From assembly GCF_003991195.1 (NCBI RefSeq), contig NZ_RCWL01000007.1:172812-236811 (forward strand): DNA of 64,000 nt, written 5' to 3'. Positions 48,823 to 57,453 of the stretch are shown piece by piece. This stretch comes from Gynurincola endophyticus. GTDB taxonomy: Bacteria > Bacteroidota > Bacteroidia > Chitinophagales > Chitinophagaceae. The notes beneath the pieces were generated by a model. It was not told the DNA's origin and ran no database searches. It was given only the letters and a program-made list of their open reading frames with translations. Position numbers and translations under genes: made by a program. Position 1 is the stretch's first letter, and every line of letters begins with the position of its first letter.

Positions 48823-49193
48823 GAGGTTATGGAGCATATGATCAGTAAGTGTTGGCCACCTTCGGGATTAAATTCAAATGGATATAGCCGGTAAAATAAG
48901 TTTATTGAGAAACATTTTAAAGTATGGTGGGTTCAGATATAAGATGATAGATCTTGTCGATGCGGATATCATCTCTTCTGATTATAAGCATATAAGGCTG
49001 TAAGAGAAATTTTAAAAAATCGTCTGATAATACGCTTCCGGTTATGCGTATACCTGCTCACCCGGATAAGATGAATTAGATATAAGTATGTCAACGTTGA
49101 ATGAAATTTTCTAGAAACGAATAAATTTTTCTAAAGAGGCCTGAAAGAAGCTATCACTCTTGCATCGATAATATTATTGTGTATATTGGTAAC
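48823..49193. other. Degraded intergenic sequence
   Basis: About 370 nt without an intact gene. One short plus-strand stretch (about 48918-49003) translates to KYGGFRYKMIDLVDADIISS and ends in TAA, with protein-like composition, suggesting gene debris. Not assigned to a family. Confidence 0.35.
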
Positions 49194-50264
49194 ATGCAAT
49201 TAATCAGAACCATACTTTTGTGCATAACAACATTCTTTATTACCGGCTGTCAGGCACAGGTCGTTGAATCATTCCTGATAAAAGAGCTGAGATCAAAAAT
49301 TGCGGATAAAACCTATCCCAGAATTGATGGTATTTTAGTGCAGCAAGCTGATAAAATTATTCTGGAAGAATATTTCAACGGATTTAAAAAGAATACAACA
49401 CACGATACCCGCTCTTCTTTCAAATCAATCACCAGCCTTCTGGCCGGAATTGCAGTGGATCAACAATTGATTTCACTGAATGATACACTGGGGCGTTTTT
49501 TTCCTGAGTTAAAACACGAAGGCAAACGACGTATCACAGTACGGAATTTGTTAGAAATGCGATCCGGACTGGCTTGTGAAGAATTTTATGATATTGGTCC
49601 TGTATGTGAAGATGCAATGGTTGAAACTGACGATTGGGTGGCTTTCTGTTTAGGAGTTGACCTGATCAGAAAACCAGGCGTAAATTGGTCGTACAATTCG
49701 AATGAACCCATGCTCGTGGGAGAAATAATAGCACGTGCTAGCGGAATGAGCGTGATGGACTTTGCAAAAAAAAATCTTTTTCAGCCATTGGGAATCACTG
49801 ATTATAAATGGACGATCTCTCCGAAAGGCCAGGGCATGACAGCCGGTTCTTTTTATATGCGGCCAGAGGATATGCTAAAGATCATTAATCTGGTGAAGAA
49901 TAAAGGTAATTGGAAAGGAAAACAGGTGGTGAGCAGGAAATGGGTTGAACAATCCACCGATTGTAAGATCGTAATTGATTTCTCCTTTGCACGATATACG
50001 AGAATACCGGATGCGGAATATGAAAGCGCACGTTATGGATTCTTCTGGTATAAAGAACGGTTCAGATATAAAAACATTGATACTGAAGTGCTCTTTGCTT
50101 CAGGAAATGGCGGCCAATATATGATGTACCTGCCGGCGTATGATCTGACGGTTGTTTTTACAGGCAGCAATTATGGAAACTGGAGAGGCAAACTTCCTTT
50201 TGAAATATTGTTGAAATATGTTATTCCTATAGTTCTAAGTAAATATACCAGTATTGAAAATTAA
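49194..50264 (+). CDS. Serine hydrolase, class C beta-lactamase family, lipoprotein
   Basis: A 356-residue penicillin-binding-protein-like hydrolase. Signal peptide ending in a lipobox (FFITGCQAQ). The catalytic SxxK is SSFK in DTRSSFKSITSLLAGIA, and the YxN motif is WSYNSNEPMLVGEIIARASGM. The GNGGQYMMYLPAYDLTVVFTGS segment supplies the late active-site region. Substrate may be peptidoglycan peptides or esters; this family is broad. The ATG at 49194 is preferred to a GTG five codons upstream because it begins a clean signal peptide. Confidence 0.88.
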   Translation: MQLIRTILLCITTFFITGCQAQVVESFLIKELRSKIADKTYPRIDGILVQQADKIILEEYFNGFKKNTTHDTRSSFKSITSLLAGIAVDQQLISLNDTLGRFFPELKHEGKRRITVRNLLEMRSGLACEEFYDIGPVCEDAMVETDDWVAFCLGVDLIRKPGVNWSYNSNEPMLVGEIIARASGMSVMDFAKKNLFQPLGITDYKWTISPKGQGMTAGSFYMRPEDMLKIINLVKNKGNWKGKQVVSRKWVEQSTDCKIVIDFSFARYTRIPDAEYESARYGFFWYKERFRYKNIDTEVLFASGNGGQYMMYLPAYDLTVVFTGSNYGNWRGKLPFEILLKYVIPIVLSKYTSIEN

Positions 50265-50359
50265 ACGAGAAGAAGTTTAATGAAGTAACAATAAATCTGC
50301 CTGACTTTCTTATACAGAACTAAATTAATAATTTATGTAAATACTTAAATTTTAAAAAT

Positions 50360-50662
50360 ATGAGTTTATCCAGGATAATAGAATTGATAAGAAATAAAAC
50401 TTTTAGATCAACGGATGAAGGTATTTACTACAGGTTTGTAGGAGATACCACGCTTATGGTTAATAACAATTTGGAAACACGCACCCAGTATAAAATTATA
50501 GAAGATGGAGAAATGTATATTCTGGAACATGACAACCTATTAGGTAATGAACCGCTGATAATTGAGATAGTGTCAGAAAACCCCGTAACAATTGCATTGA
50601 ATAAGAAATTATCAAAAGAATTTGTGGGTACCTGGGTTGATGTGAGTGGTGACAATTATTAA
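50360..50662 (+). CDS. Hypothetical protein, 100 aa
   Basis: A small soluble acidic protein (MSLSRIIELIRNKTFRSTDE...GTWVDVSGDNY) with mixed beta pattern and no signal peptide or recognised motif. ATG start, 95 nt after the serine hydrolase, so it may be in the same transcript. Composition is protein-like with no better overlapping frame, but no family is recognised. Confidence 0.55.
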   Translation: MSLSRIIELIRNKTFRSTDEGIYYRFVGDTTLMVNNNLETRTQYKIIEDGEMYILEHDNLLGNEPLIIEIVSENPVTIALNKKLSKEFVGTWVDVSGDNY

Positions 50663-50735
50663 GAATATATTGAACTCGTAAATATTATTTAGAACTTTTT
50701 TATAAATAGGAGGGAAGTTTTTTTATTTATAAAAA

Positions 50736-50765
50736 AATAAAGGCTGCTTTTCGGCAACCTTTATT
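50736..50765 (-). terminator. Terminator of the B12 operon
   Basis: AATAAAGG/CCTTTATT plus an inner TGC/GCA pairing. On the minus strand it is followed by a T-run. It lies between convergent genes and may also serve the plus strand weakly. Confidence 0.8.
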
Positions 50766-50784
50766 ATAAGTACTTATATTGAAA

Positions 50785-52131
50785 TTACTCAAAACTATAT
50801 GTAAAGAAAATCCCCGCAGGAAAGCTGGTGTGATTCTGATAATTAGCACTTAATTTGGCTTCTTCATCAAAATTAAATACACTCAGGTTGTTAATCAGAT
50901 AATTGGTTCCGTAACCTTTTATTGTATTCATATAAACCTCCCCCGTTAGCGGATGAACTGTTATATTATTATAAACAATATTAGCATCCTGAACTTTTGT
51001 TTTTGCATCTAGCATAAATTCTGTGGCTCCGGTTGTGAATATATGTCTGTAAATATTAGTACCTGCACCGCTAAAATACAGGGTGTCGCCTTTTGCAGTA
51101 ATACCTGGCGTAGCTCCCCAACCCGAACTTACACTGCCTGCACTAATAGAGTTAGTCTGAACGACGCTATAATCACTTTGGTTGATTTTAGAAATTTTAT
51201 GTGGAGCTCCGGTTGTAGAAACCCATATATTGCCATCACTTGCTTTTACTACACCACTCACAGTTGCTTCCATCTCCAAAGCATAAGTGAGTGTGTCTTT
51301 ATTGGCTTCTATCACATAAACTTTTTTACCGGCAGCAGCAAATATCTTGTTATTTGAAACGGCCATTGTCAGCTTCTCTGCGCTACCGGATCCCTTAATA
51401 AAAGTCAGGTTTTTTGTAATCGTATTAAATCGATACAAGCCTTTGTTATCACGGATAATCACATTTTCGTCATTGAGTACAGCTATATGGGTAGGCCAGC
51501 TAAGTGTTGTCAGTTCAGCATTATAGGATGCTTCTTTTTGTAATGTTTCTGCATTTGCCACTACCAGCATACCGTCATTGCTGAATGTTTCTCCCACCGC
51601 ATTAGTATTGCCGTTCTGCGCGATGATATACATTTTGTTGTTACGGATAAATAAGTCCTGCGTAACGTTTCCCAGCTCTGTTCCGTTTACTTTAAAATAA
51701 ACACTGTCGGTAATAACTCCTTTAGGGCTTATGAAAACTAAACTTCCGTTCTCTGATGTCATATTGCCTTCATTCAGTATAAAAGTACCATACTTGTATT
51801 TTCCATATACGGTTATGGTGGCTTCTGAAGATGCTTTTTGATCATTCAAAAGTGCTGTTACGGCAATCGTATATTCACCCACATTCTTTGAAACAAATTT
51901 AAAAATGCTGTCTGTAGCGCCCGCATCTTTACCATTTACAGCCCAGGTAAAACTGCTGCCCGGTGTTGCTTTTACTTTGAATACTAAAGTATCTTCCTGC
52001 ATGATACTATTCTGCGCAAGTTCATTAAAGATTTCTACTTCAGGCCCGGCGGGTTCAATGGTATCTTTTTTTGAGCAGGATACTGCTGCAAGGACAATAA
52101 ACGCCCCAATTACTAAAACACTTTTTTTCAT
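50785..52131 (-). CDS. BtuG-like beta-propeller surface lipoprotein (second copy)
   Basis: A 448-residue lipoprotein (lipobox LAAVSCSKKD). Residues 30-115 form a PKD/Ig-like domain (FTWAVNGKDAGATDSIFKF). The rest is a DUF5074/YncE-like beta-propeller opening with the characteristic GTFILNEGNMTSENGSLVFIS and containing VTQDLFIRNNKMYIIAQNG. Its propeller resembles the 56299-57453 product. BtuG proteins cap BtuB and bind cobalamin very tightly in Bacteroides. Last gene of the riboswitch-controlled operon. The Ig-like insertion distinguishes it from the first copy. Confidence 0.8.
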   Translation of the reverse strand: MKKSVLVIGAFIVLAAVSCSKKDTIEPAGPEVEIFNELAQNSIMQEDTLVFKVKATPGSSFTWAVNGKDAGATDSIFKFVSKNVGEYTIAVTALLNDQKASSEATITVYGKYKYGTFILNEGNMTSENGSLVFISPKGVITDSVYFKVNGTELGNVTQDLFIRNNKMYIIAQNGNTNAVGETFSNDGMLVVANAETLQKEASYNAELTTLSWPTHIAVLNDENVIIRDNKGLYRFNTITKNLTFIKGSGSAEKLTMAVSNNKIFAAAGKKVYVIEANKDTLTYALEMEATVSGVVKASDGNIWVSTTGAPHKISKINQSDYSVVQTNSISAGSVSSGWGATPGITAKGDTLYFSGAGTNIYRHIFTTGATEFMLDAKTKVQDANIVYNNITVHPLTGEVYMNTIKGYGTNYLINNLSVFNFDEEAKLSANYQNHTSFPAGIFFTYSFE

Positions 52132-52212
52132 AACTGTAGTACTGATTGAATTACTATTTCAAATGAATGCTTCACTTTGTTATTGGTTGCCAATGAAGCT
52201 ATTTAATATTGA

Positions 52213-53730
52213 TTAAGGATTGATTGTTTCTATTTTTGTTCCTAATAAGTGGAGATTTTCGCCACGGCTGACTTCTGTAGAAGATTCTCCTAACCAACCG
52301 TTTTCCTGATCGATTCCATTATACACTTTTACAAAGTCAATTCCCGGAAGATTTACTTTGTTACCGTTTTTATCAATTGCCCAGTCGATGTCAATGCCTG
52401 AATTATCGTGTGCATTCGGATAATTATCTACATAACCATATCTGAATGCATAGAGCACGAAATAAGTTCCTTGTCCGCTTTCTTCCACGCCATTAGCGGC
52501 CAAACGAATTCCTTTGTAAGTAATTTTATCATCTTTTATCCATGCCGGATAATAGCTTTGTGAATGGAAGGTGTTTTTGATCTTGTATCCTTCCTGACCC
52601 TGGTTATCGGTCCAGCGGATATAATTACTGATACTGATATGGTTTTGCGGATCGCCGACAGGTATTTCTGTTACAGGGCGATGATAAATCATTTCATAAT
52701 CACGAAAGGTACGCACGTCGTTGTTCTTATCTACAGCAACACTATACCAGAGTTCGTTTTCAGCAGAAAAGTTACCGCTTCCTTTTATTTCATACCATTC
52801 ATCTTCATCGGGCTGACCGTTTTTGTTTTTGTCGTAAGCAACCATTACCACACCCGGCTCACAACTGCCTCCAAAAGGTGCGTTCGGACGTGGGTTGGCA
52901 TTGGCTCCGAAGGCATTTCCCTGAATACGAAAATCACGTCTGCCCGGTACATTTACAATTGTGTGATCGAATCCTACTACCACATAACCTCCCCAACCAC
53001 CTAAGGTGATCATATTGGCATCTTCACCTACGAGTTCTTTACTCACTTTGGCAATCATTGTTTCGTAGGTATCGCCTGCCGTATATTTAGGTAGTTCGTT
53101 CACAAACTGACCCGGCGCCGGCAGGTAATCAAAAACTTTTGCTATATAAGGAGATTGCAGATGGTCTGGTCTTCTGACAGTGATCAATAAGGTATCCACC
53201 AGGTTACCGGAAGATACTTTTACCTGATAAGTACCACGATCAACAGCCGCAAATGCAGCCTGGCTATTGCTTGCGGAAAGCCTGTAAAGTTCAGATGGAG
53301 CGGATAATACTTCCCAATGTAAATCTGTATTGTTGGTAAATTTATCTGAGGCTTCGATCGTTAAAATAGTATTTGTGGTAGTTGACCAGTTAACGTATCG
53401 GCCTGTTGTGATTTGTACCACTTTTTGAAAAATATTACCGGCATTATAGGCCATAATGATCATGCTGTAATTTCCGGGGTCGGCCGGTGCCTGAAATGTG
53501 TATTGTAAAGCATTGGCTACTCTTTGGCCGTTAATGATCCAAACAAGAGAGTCTACCTTATTTTCAATGGTAGGATTAAACACTAATGCTTCCCGTACCA
53601 ATACATAATATTCAGTTTCCAGTCCTGAAATAACTGGTGCAGCATCGGGTTGCTCCGCATCTTTTTTACAGCTGGCAATTAAAAATATAATACCGGTTAA
53701 GTAAGTGAGAAGGTGATATCTGTTGTTCAT
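52213..53730 (-). CDS. B12-locus surface lipoprotein with PKD-like domains and Ca-binding-like loop
   Basis: A 505-residue lipoprotein (lipobox FLIASCKKDAE). Two PKD/Ig-like repeats (to about residue 190) precede a domain with ITLGGWGGYVVVGFDHTI and an EF-hand-like loop DKNKNGQPDEDEWYEIKGSG, ending GIDFVKVYNGIDQENGWLGE. A paralogue of the 54789-56261 gene. Similar lipoproteins accompany BtuB loci in Bacteroidota. Function unknown; a role in surface cobalamin capture is inferred from the operon. Confidence 0.75.
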   Translation of the reverse strand: MNNRYHLLTYLTGIIFLIASCKKDAEQPDAAPVISGLETEYYVLVREALVFNPTIENKVDSLVWIINGQRVANALQYTFQAPADPGNYSMIIMAYNAGNIFQKVVQITTGRYVNWSTTTNTILTIEASDKFTNNTDLHWEVLSAPSELYRLSASNSQAAFAAVDRGTYQVKVSSGNLVDTLLITVRRPDHLQSPYIAKVFDYLPAPGQFVNELPKYTAGDTYETMIAKVSKELVGEDANMITLGGWGGYVVVGFDHTIVNVPGRRDFRIQGNAFGANANPRPNAPFGGSCEPGVVMVAYDKNKNGQPDEDEWYEIKGSGNFSAENELWYSVAVDKNNDVRTFRDYEMIYHRPVTEIPVGDPQNHISISNYIRWTDNQGQEGYKIKNTFHSQSYYPAWIKDDKITYKGIRLAANGVEESGQGTYFVLYAFRYGYVDNYPNAHDNSGIDIDWAIDKNGNKVNLPGIDFVKVYNGIDQENGWLGESSTEVSRGENLHLLGTKIETINP

Positions 53731-53806
53731 GTTATCAAATTAATTAGTGCTATTATTGGTGAATAGCTGTGAAATAAGAAAAGCCGGGTACGAAATTGAT
53801 AATACC

Positions 53807-54742
53807 CTACAGGGTTACCGTAACGTTATCAATACATACGTAAGCCGGTGTATTGAGACCGTAGTCGCCGGTATCGTTACCTTCAAAATTGAACTCAATG
53901 CGTGTCACTGTACCTAAGTCTGACAAGTCGAAAAGAGTCCATGTGGTTAAAGGCGCCACTACAGGTAAATAATTAAAATATCTGGCAAGGTCTATTTCAA
54001 CAGGATCACCACCGTTTGTAGGGGTGCTGCCGTTGAAGCCATAAGCCAGCAGTTTTAAATATCCTTTACCGTTGTCGATATTTTTGAGTGGAGTTGCTAC
54101 ACCCAATGGGCCGAATGTATTACCATACTCAATTACTCCGTAGGTATAGGAAGAAAGACATACATACATGCTTTCTACCACTCCGCTTCCTGAAGTAAAG
54201 TTGAGGGTCGGACGTGTAGCATAAAATGAATTGTAATCATCTACGTAGCCAAACATCACAGCAAAATTATTGCTGCTATCGTAACCACCGTTTTTTGCTC
54301 CGTCAGTACCTGAATAAACGCTGGCCTGGTTAAGATAAGAATACCACCAGTCTCCGGTTTCTCCGGGAATGTTTGATTTGTAATTCCAGTCTGAAATAAT
54401 AAAACCTCCATCCCAATAATTATAAGCGGGACCACTGCCGGCACCTTTGATGGCGAATCTCAGGTTGCTTGGAGAATGAACGTAGGGTAGAATTTGTGTA
54501 CCGCCGTAAGCAGCATAAGCATTGTCTGCATACGAAGTTGTATCAGCCATATAACTACGTCCTATACCTTCAAAAGTGATGGTGTAGGTGGCTAACATTT
54601 TGTTAGCTGATTGTCCGTCTTTCAACATATCCATCTGTGAATACGGATCTGACAACAAATCATTTTGTCGGGAACATGAAGCTGCCGCAAGAAGACAAAT
54701 GACAGCGACCATTAGCGTTTTACTAAAAAGTGTTCTTTTCAT
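53807..54742 (-). CDS. DUF4465 lipoprotein, BtuH-like cobalamin-binding protein
   Basis: A 311-residue lipoprotein (lipobox LLAAASCSRQN). The DUF4465 pattern is visible: TYTITFEGIG at the domain start, YWDGGFIISDWNYKS, NNFAVMFGYVDDYNS, VESMYVCLSSYTYGVIEYGN, YLKLLAYGFNG and a C-terminal YVCIDNVTVTL strand. DUF4465 proteins of Bacteroides B12 loci (BtuH) bind cobalamin at the cell surface. Its place in this riboswitch-controlled operon supports the same role. Confidence 0.82.
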   Translation of the reverse strand: MKRTLFSKTLMVAVICLLAAASCSRQNDLLSDPYSQMDMLKDGQSANKMLATYTITFEGIGRSYMADTTSYADNAYAAYGGTQILPYVHSPSNLRFAIKGAGSGPAYNYWDGGFIISDWNYKSNIPGETGDWWYSYLNQASVYSGTDGAKNGGYDSSNNFAVMFGYVDDYNSFYATRPTLNFTSGSGVVESMYVCLSSYTYGVIEYGNTFGPLGVATPLKNIDNGKGYLKLLAYGFNGSTPTNGGDPVEIDLARYFNYLPVVAPLTTWTLFDLSDLGTVTRIEFNFEGNDTGDYGLNTPAYVCIDNVTVTL

Positions 54743-54788
54743 TAGTCTGATTTTTTGGTTAGTTAAATTCGTTTACCCGGCTTTTCGT

Positions 54789-56261
54789 TTAATTGGGGAG
54801 GTGCTTATCAATTATTGAAGAAACGTGTAACATTCGTTTCTCATCCATGTTGTAGTCTGTTAGTATTCCTCCGGTACTCAGATCCTGGTGAAAAGGATAG
54901 ATTACCTTTTGAATTTTTATAAAATCGATCCCCGGTAATTGAATACTTTCTCCTTTTTCATTCACTGCCAAACCAATATCAATATTCAACTTTTGAGAAA
55001 AAGCGGGCGCTCCGGAGAGATTTCTGGTGATTCTTTTTCCTTTGCGTGAAAAAGAGTTTGACCATCCTTGTAATAAGGCGATTTCTTTAGTACTAAAATC
55101 AATCATGTTAATACCGGGGAATAATCCTCTGGTAGAAATTACACCGGCGGTGGTCTGAGCACTTGTGAAAGTTTTATTGATGTTTACTTCACCTTGTGCC
55201 GGTTCTTCCTGGTTATCTTTCCAGGTGAAGTGAGTGTATATCCTTCTGTCGTCTGTTTCCGTTTTAATGTGAGTGAACGTCATTTCATATTCCGGCATAT
55301 CTTCTAATCCGAAATCACCGTTTTTAATTTCATACCATTCGTCTTCGTCGGCAATACCGTTTTTGTTACGGTCATATGCCACAAAAACGGCCGGTAAGTC
55401 ACGGTTAGAGTAAGTAGCAGAAAGCTCAATGTCTGTTTTACCGGGTACGTTGGCAACGGTGTGGTCAAATTTAAAAGTAGCTGATCCGCCCCATGAGCCG
55501 ATTACCAGGGCCGCTGTAAAGTCTTCTTTTCTTACTTCGGCAGCTTTCACTAAAAAATCATTGTAAGGAAGGGCGTATTCTCCTCCATACTTCCATGATT
55601 CTGCATATCCTATAATAGACCAGTTATGATTCGTTGCAGGTGACGGCGCATATTCTAATAATGTATAGGCATTTTTAACGTACTGCTCTTCTTTTACAGT
55701 GATCATACGCGAAGCGGTGGCAGTTTGTTTGCCGGCAGTTGCGCGGAGTGTGAGTTCATAAGTTCCCGGAAGAGGTGAAATAAAACTATGGTTAAGTTTT
55801 TTTCCGATCACTGAATCTTCAACTAACCATTCATATTGATAATCATCACGGTCAGGACCGGTAATGACAGGAGTAATTTCAAGTACATTCGACATTGATA
55901 CCTGCAGGTGATCAGCTATTGAAATCAGAATCGGATCTTCTACGAAAATTTTGAAAGACTGCTGGTCAGTACCCCCTTTGTTGGTGACTTTAAAAGTGAC
56001 TTCAAAATCACCCGGCTGTTTGGCTTCAAAAGTATAATGAATCTGATCGGATGCACTTTCTTTTCCGTTTATCAGCCAGGTATAACTATTCCCTTTCAGA
56101 TTGGTGATGCTGGGTGCAAGAACCATCTTATCTCCAATGTTTAAAATGATTTTATCATCTCCGACTCCTGAAATATTCGGAGCCAGGTATTGTTCTTTTC
56201 TGCAAGCGGAAGAAAAGAAGAGTAGAACAGTCAGCAGTTGCAGCAAAATGCTTTTTTTCAT
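54789..56261 (-). CDS. B12-locus surface lipoprotein with PKD-like domains (paralogue)
   Basis: A 490-residue lipoprotein (lipobox FFSSACRKEQ). Two PKD-like repeats (SYTWLINGKESASDQIHYTFEA, YQYEWLVEDSVIGKKLNHSF) are followed by a domain with VIGSWGGSATFKFDHTVANV and the Ca-binding-like loop DRNKNGIADEDEWYEIKNG. The layout matches the 52213-53730 product. The two flank the DUF4465 gene, so they probably arose by duplication. Function inferred only from the locus. Confidence 0.75.
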   Translation of the reverse strand: MKKSILLQLLTVLLFFSSACRKEQYLAPNISGVGDDKIILNIGDKMVLAPSITNLKGNSYTWLINGKESASDQIHYTFEAKQPGDFEVTFKVTNKGGTDQQSFKIFVEDPILISIADHLQVSMSNVLEITPVITGPDRDDYQYEWLVEDSVIGKKLNHSFISPLPGTYELTLRATAGKQTATASRMITVKEEQYVKNAYTLLEYAPSPATNHNWSIIGYAESWKYGGEYALPYNDFLVKAAEVRKEDFTAALVIGSWGGSATFKFDHTVANVPGKTDIELSATYSNRDLPAVFVAYDRNKNGIADEDEWYEIKNGDFGLEDMPEYEMTFTHIKTETDDRRIYTHFTWKDNQEEPAQGEVNINKTFTSAQTTAGVISTRGLFPGINMIDFSTKEIALLQGWSNSFSRKGKRITRNLSGAPAFSQKLNIDIGLAVNEKGESIQLPGIDFIKIQKVIYPFHQDLSTGGILTDYNMDEKRMLHVSSIIDKHLPN

Positions 56262-56298
56262 ATGTTTTGTATTCTGAGTTGTTGAAGGATGTTTTGTT

Positions 56299-57453
56299 TT
56301 AGTATGGTATTAGGGCAAAGTGAGCCGGAATATCACCTGTTCGTACACTCCATTTCTTTTTTCCGTTTTTATTAAAACAGTATAACATTCCCGGAGATAC
56401 ATAATTACCTGCATCGGTAACATAAATGTCTTTGGTAACAGGATGTACCAGAATTCCATACGGAATTTCAATTTCTTTATCGGTACCGTCTGTAATAAAT
56501 GAGCGGCTAACGATTTCACGGGTTAATGTATTCACAATACCATAGGTGATAATATTCGAGTAAGTAACATAACTCCATTCAGTGCTGTAGGTATAAAGTG
56601 AATCGCCGTCCAGAAAAAAATTACTCACAGCAAGCGGTAGTGTGTCTGTAACTTTCTGTTGGTCTTTGTCAATAAAATAAAGTCTTGAAGGAAGTTGTTT
56701 ATAATCTCCTCTTGAGGTGACCCATAAATTTCCGCGTTGATCAGCTTTTATGTGATGCAGGTTGTAAGCAACATCAATACGCTTTTCTTCTTTAAAAGAA
56801 GCTAGGTCAATTACAGAAACAGTTCTTTCATAATTTTCCGTATTTCCCGCCCCCATATAACCACCTGAATTGGCTACATATATTTTTCCGTTTGATATTT
56901 CCAGTTCATCCGGTTGAAAACCGACGATACACTGATCAACAATTGTTAATGTTACCGTGTCTACTTTAGCTACATATCCTTTCTGTGTATAGTTTGGGTT
57001 AATTTTAATAGGGCCGGCATAAGAAGTGATATAAGCAAATCCGTTATGAAATTTTATATAGCGGCAGTTGGGAATTTCAATCTGACCGATTCTTCGTGCT
57101 GTTTTCGCCTCCATTACTTCTACCTTATTGGAAGCGTTTATGACAGCATAGAGCCTGCTGCCATAAATGGCGAGGTCATTTCCTACGTCGCCCAATTCTT
57201 TTGGAACAGTTGGATTAGTAATTGCATAAATATTTCTTTGAAAAGTACCGGTAGCATAATTGAAATAATCCAATGTGCTTTTATTGCTTCCCATATTTCC
57301 CTCATTTAACAGATAGAAGCCAAAGAAGCCGTCATCGGAAGGGGACTCCAGAGAAATATCTTCGTTAACAAAAACTTCTACATCTTTCCGGCAGGAAGTT
57401 ATCAGCAAAGCCAATAATGACGGCACTATGAAGAATAAAAAATATTTTCTCAT
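56299..57453 (-). CDS. btuG: BtuG-like beta-propeller surface lipoprotein
   Basis: A 384-residue lipoprotein (lipobox LLITSCRKDVE) consisting of a seven-blade-type propeller: GFYLLNEGNMGSNKSTLDYF, YAVINASNKVEVMEAKT, IYVANSGGYMGAGNTENYERTVSVIDL, NLWVTSRGDYKQLPSRLYF and PYGILVHPVTKDIYVTDAGNYVSPGMLY. It overlaps the BtuB stop by 4 nt (ATGA), so the two are translationally coupled. In Bacteroides BtuG forms a lid over BtuB and binds B12. Symbol by context and similarity. Confidence 0.85.
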   Translation of the reverse strand: MRKYFLFFIVPSLLALLITSCRKDVEVFVNEDISLESPSDDGFFGFYLLNEGNMGSNKSTLDYFNYATGTFQRNIYAITNPTVPKELGDVGNDLAIYGSRLYAVINASNKVEVMEAKTARRIGQIEIPNCRYIKFHNGFAYITSYAGPIKINPNYTQKGYVAKVDTVTLTIVDQCIVGFQPDELEISNGKIYVANSGGYMGAGNTENYERTVSVIDLASFKEEKRIDVAYNLHHIKADQRGNLWVTSRGDYKQLPSRLYFIDKDQQKVTDTLPLAVSNFFLDGDSLYTYSTEWSYVTYSNIITYGIVNTLTREIVSRSFITDGTDKEIEIPYGILVHPVTKDIYVTDAGNYVSPGMLYCFNKNGKKKWSVRTGDIPAHFALIPY

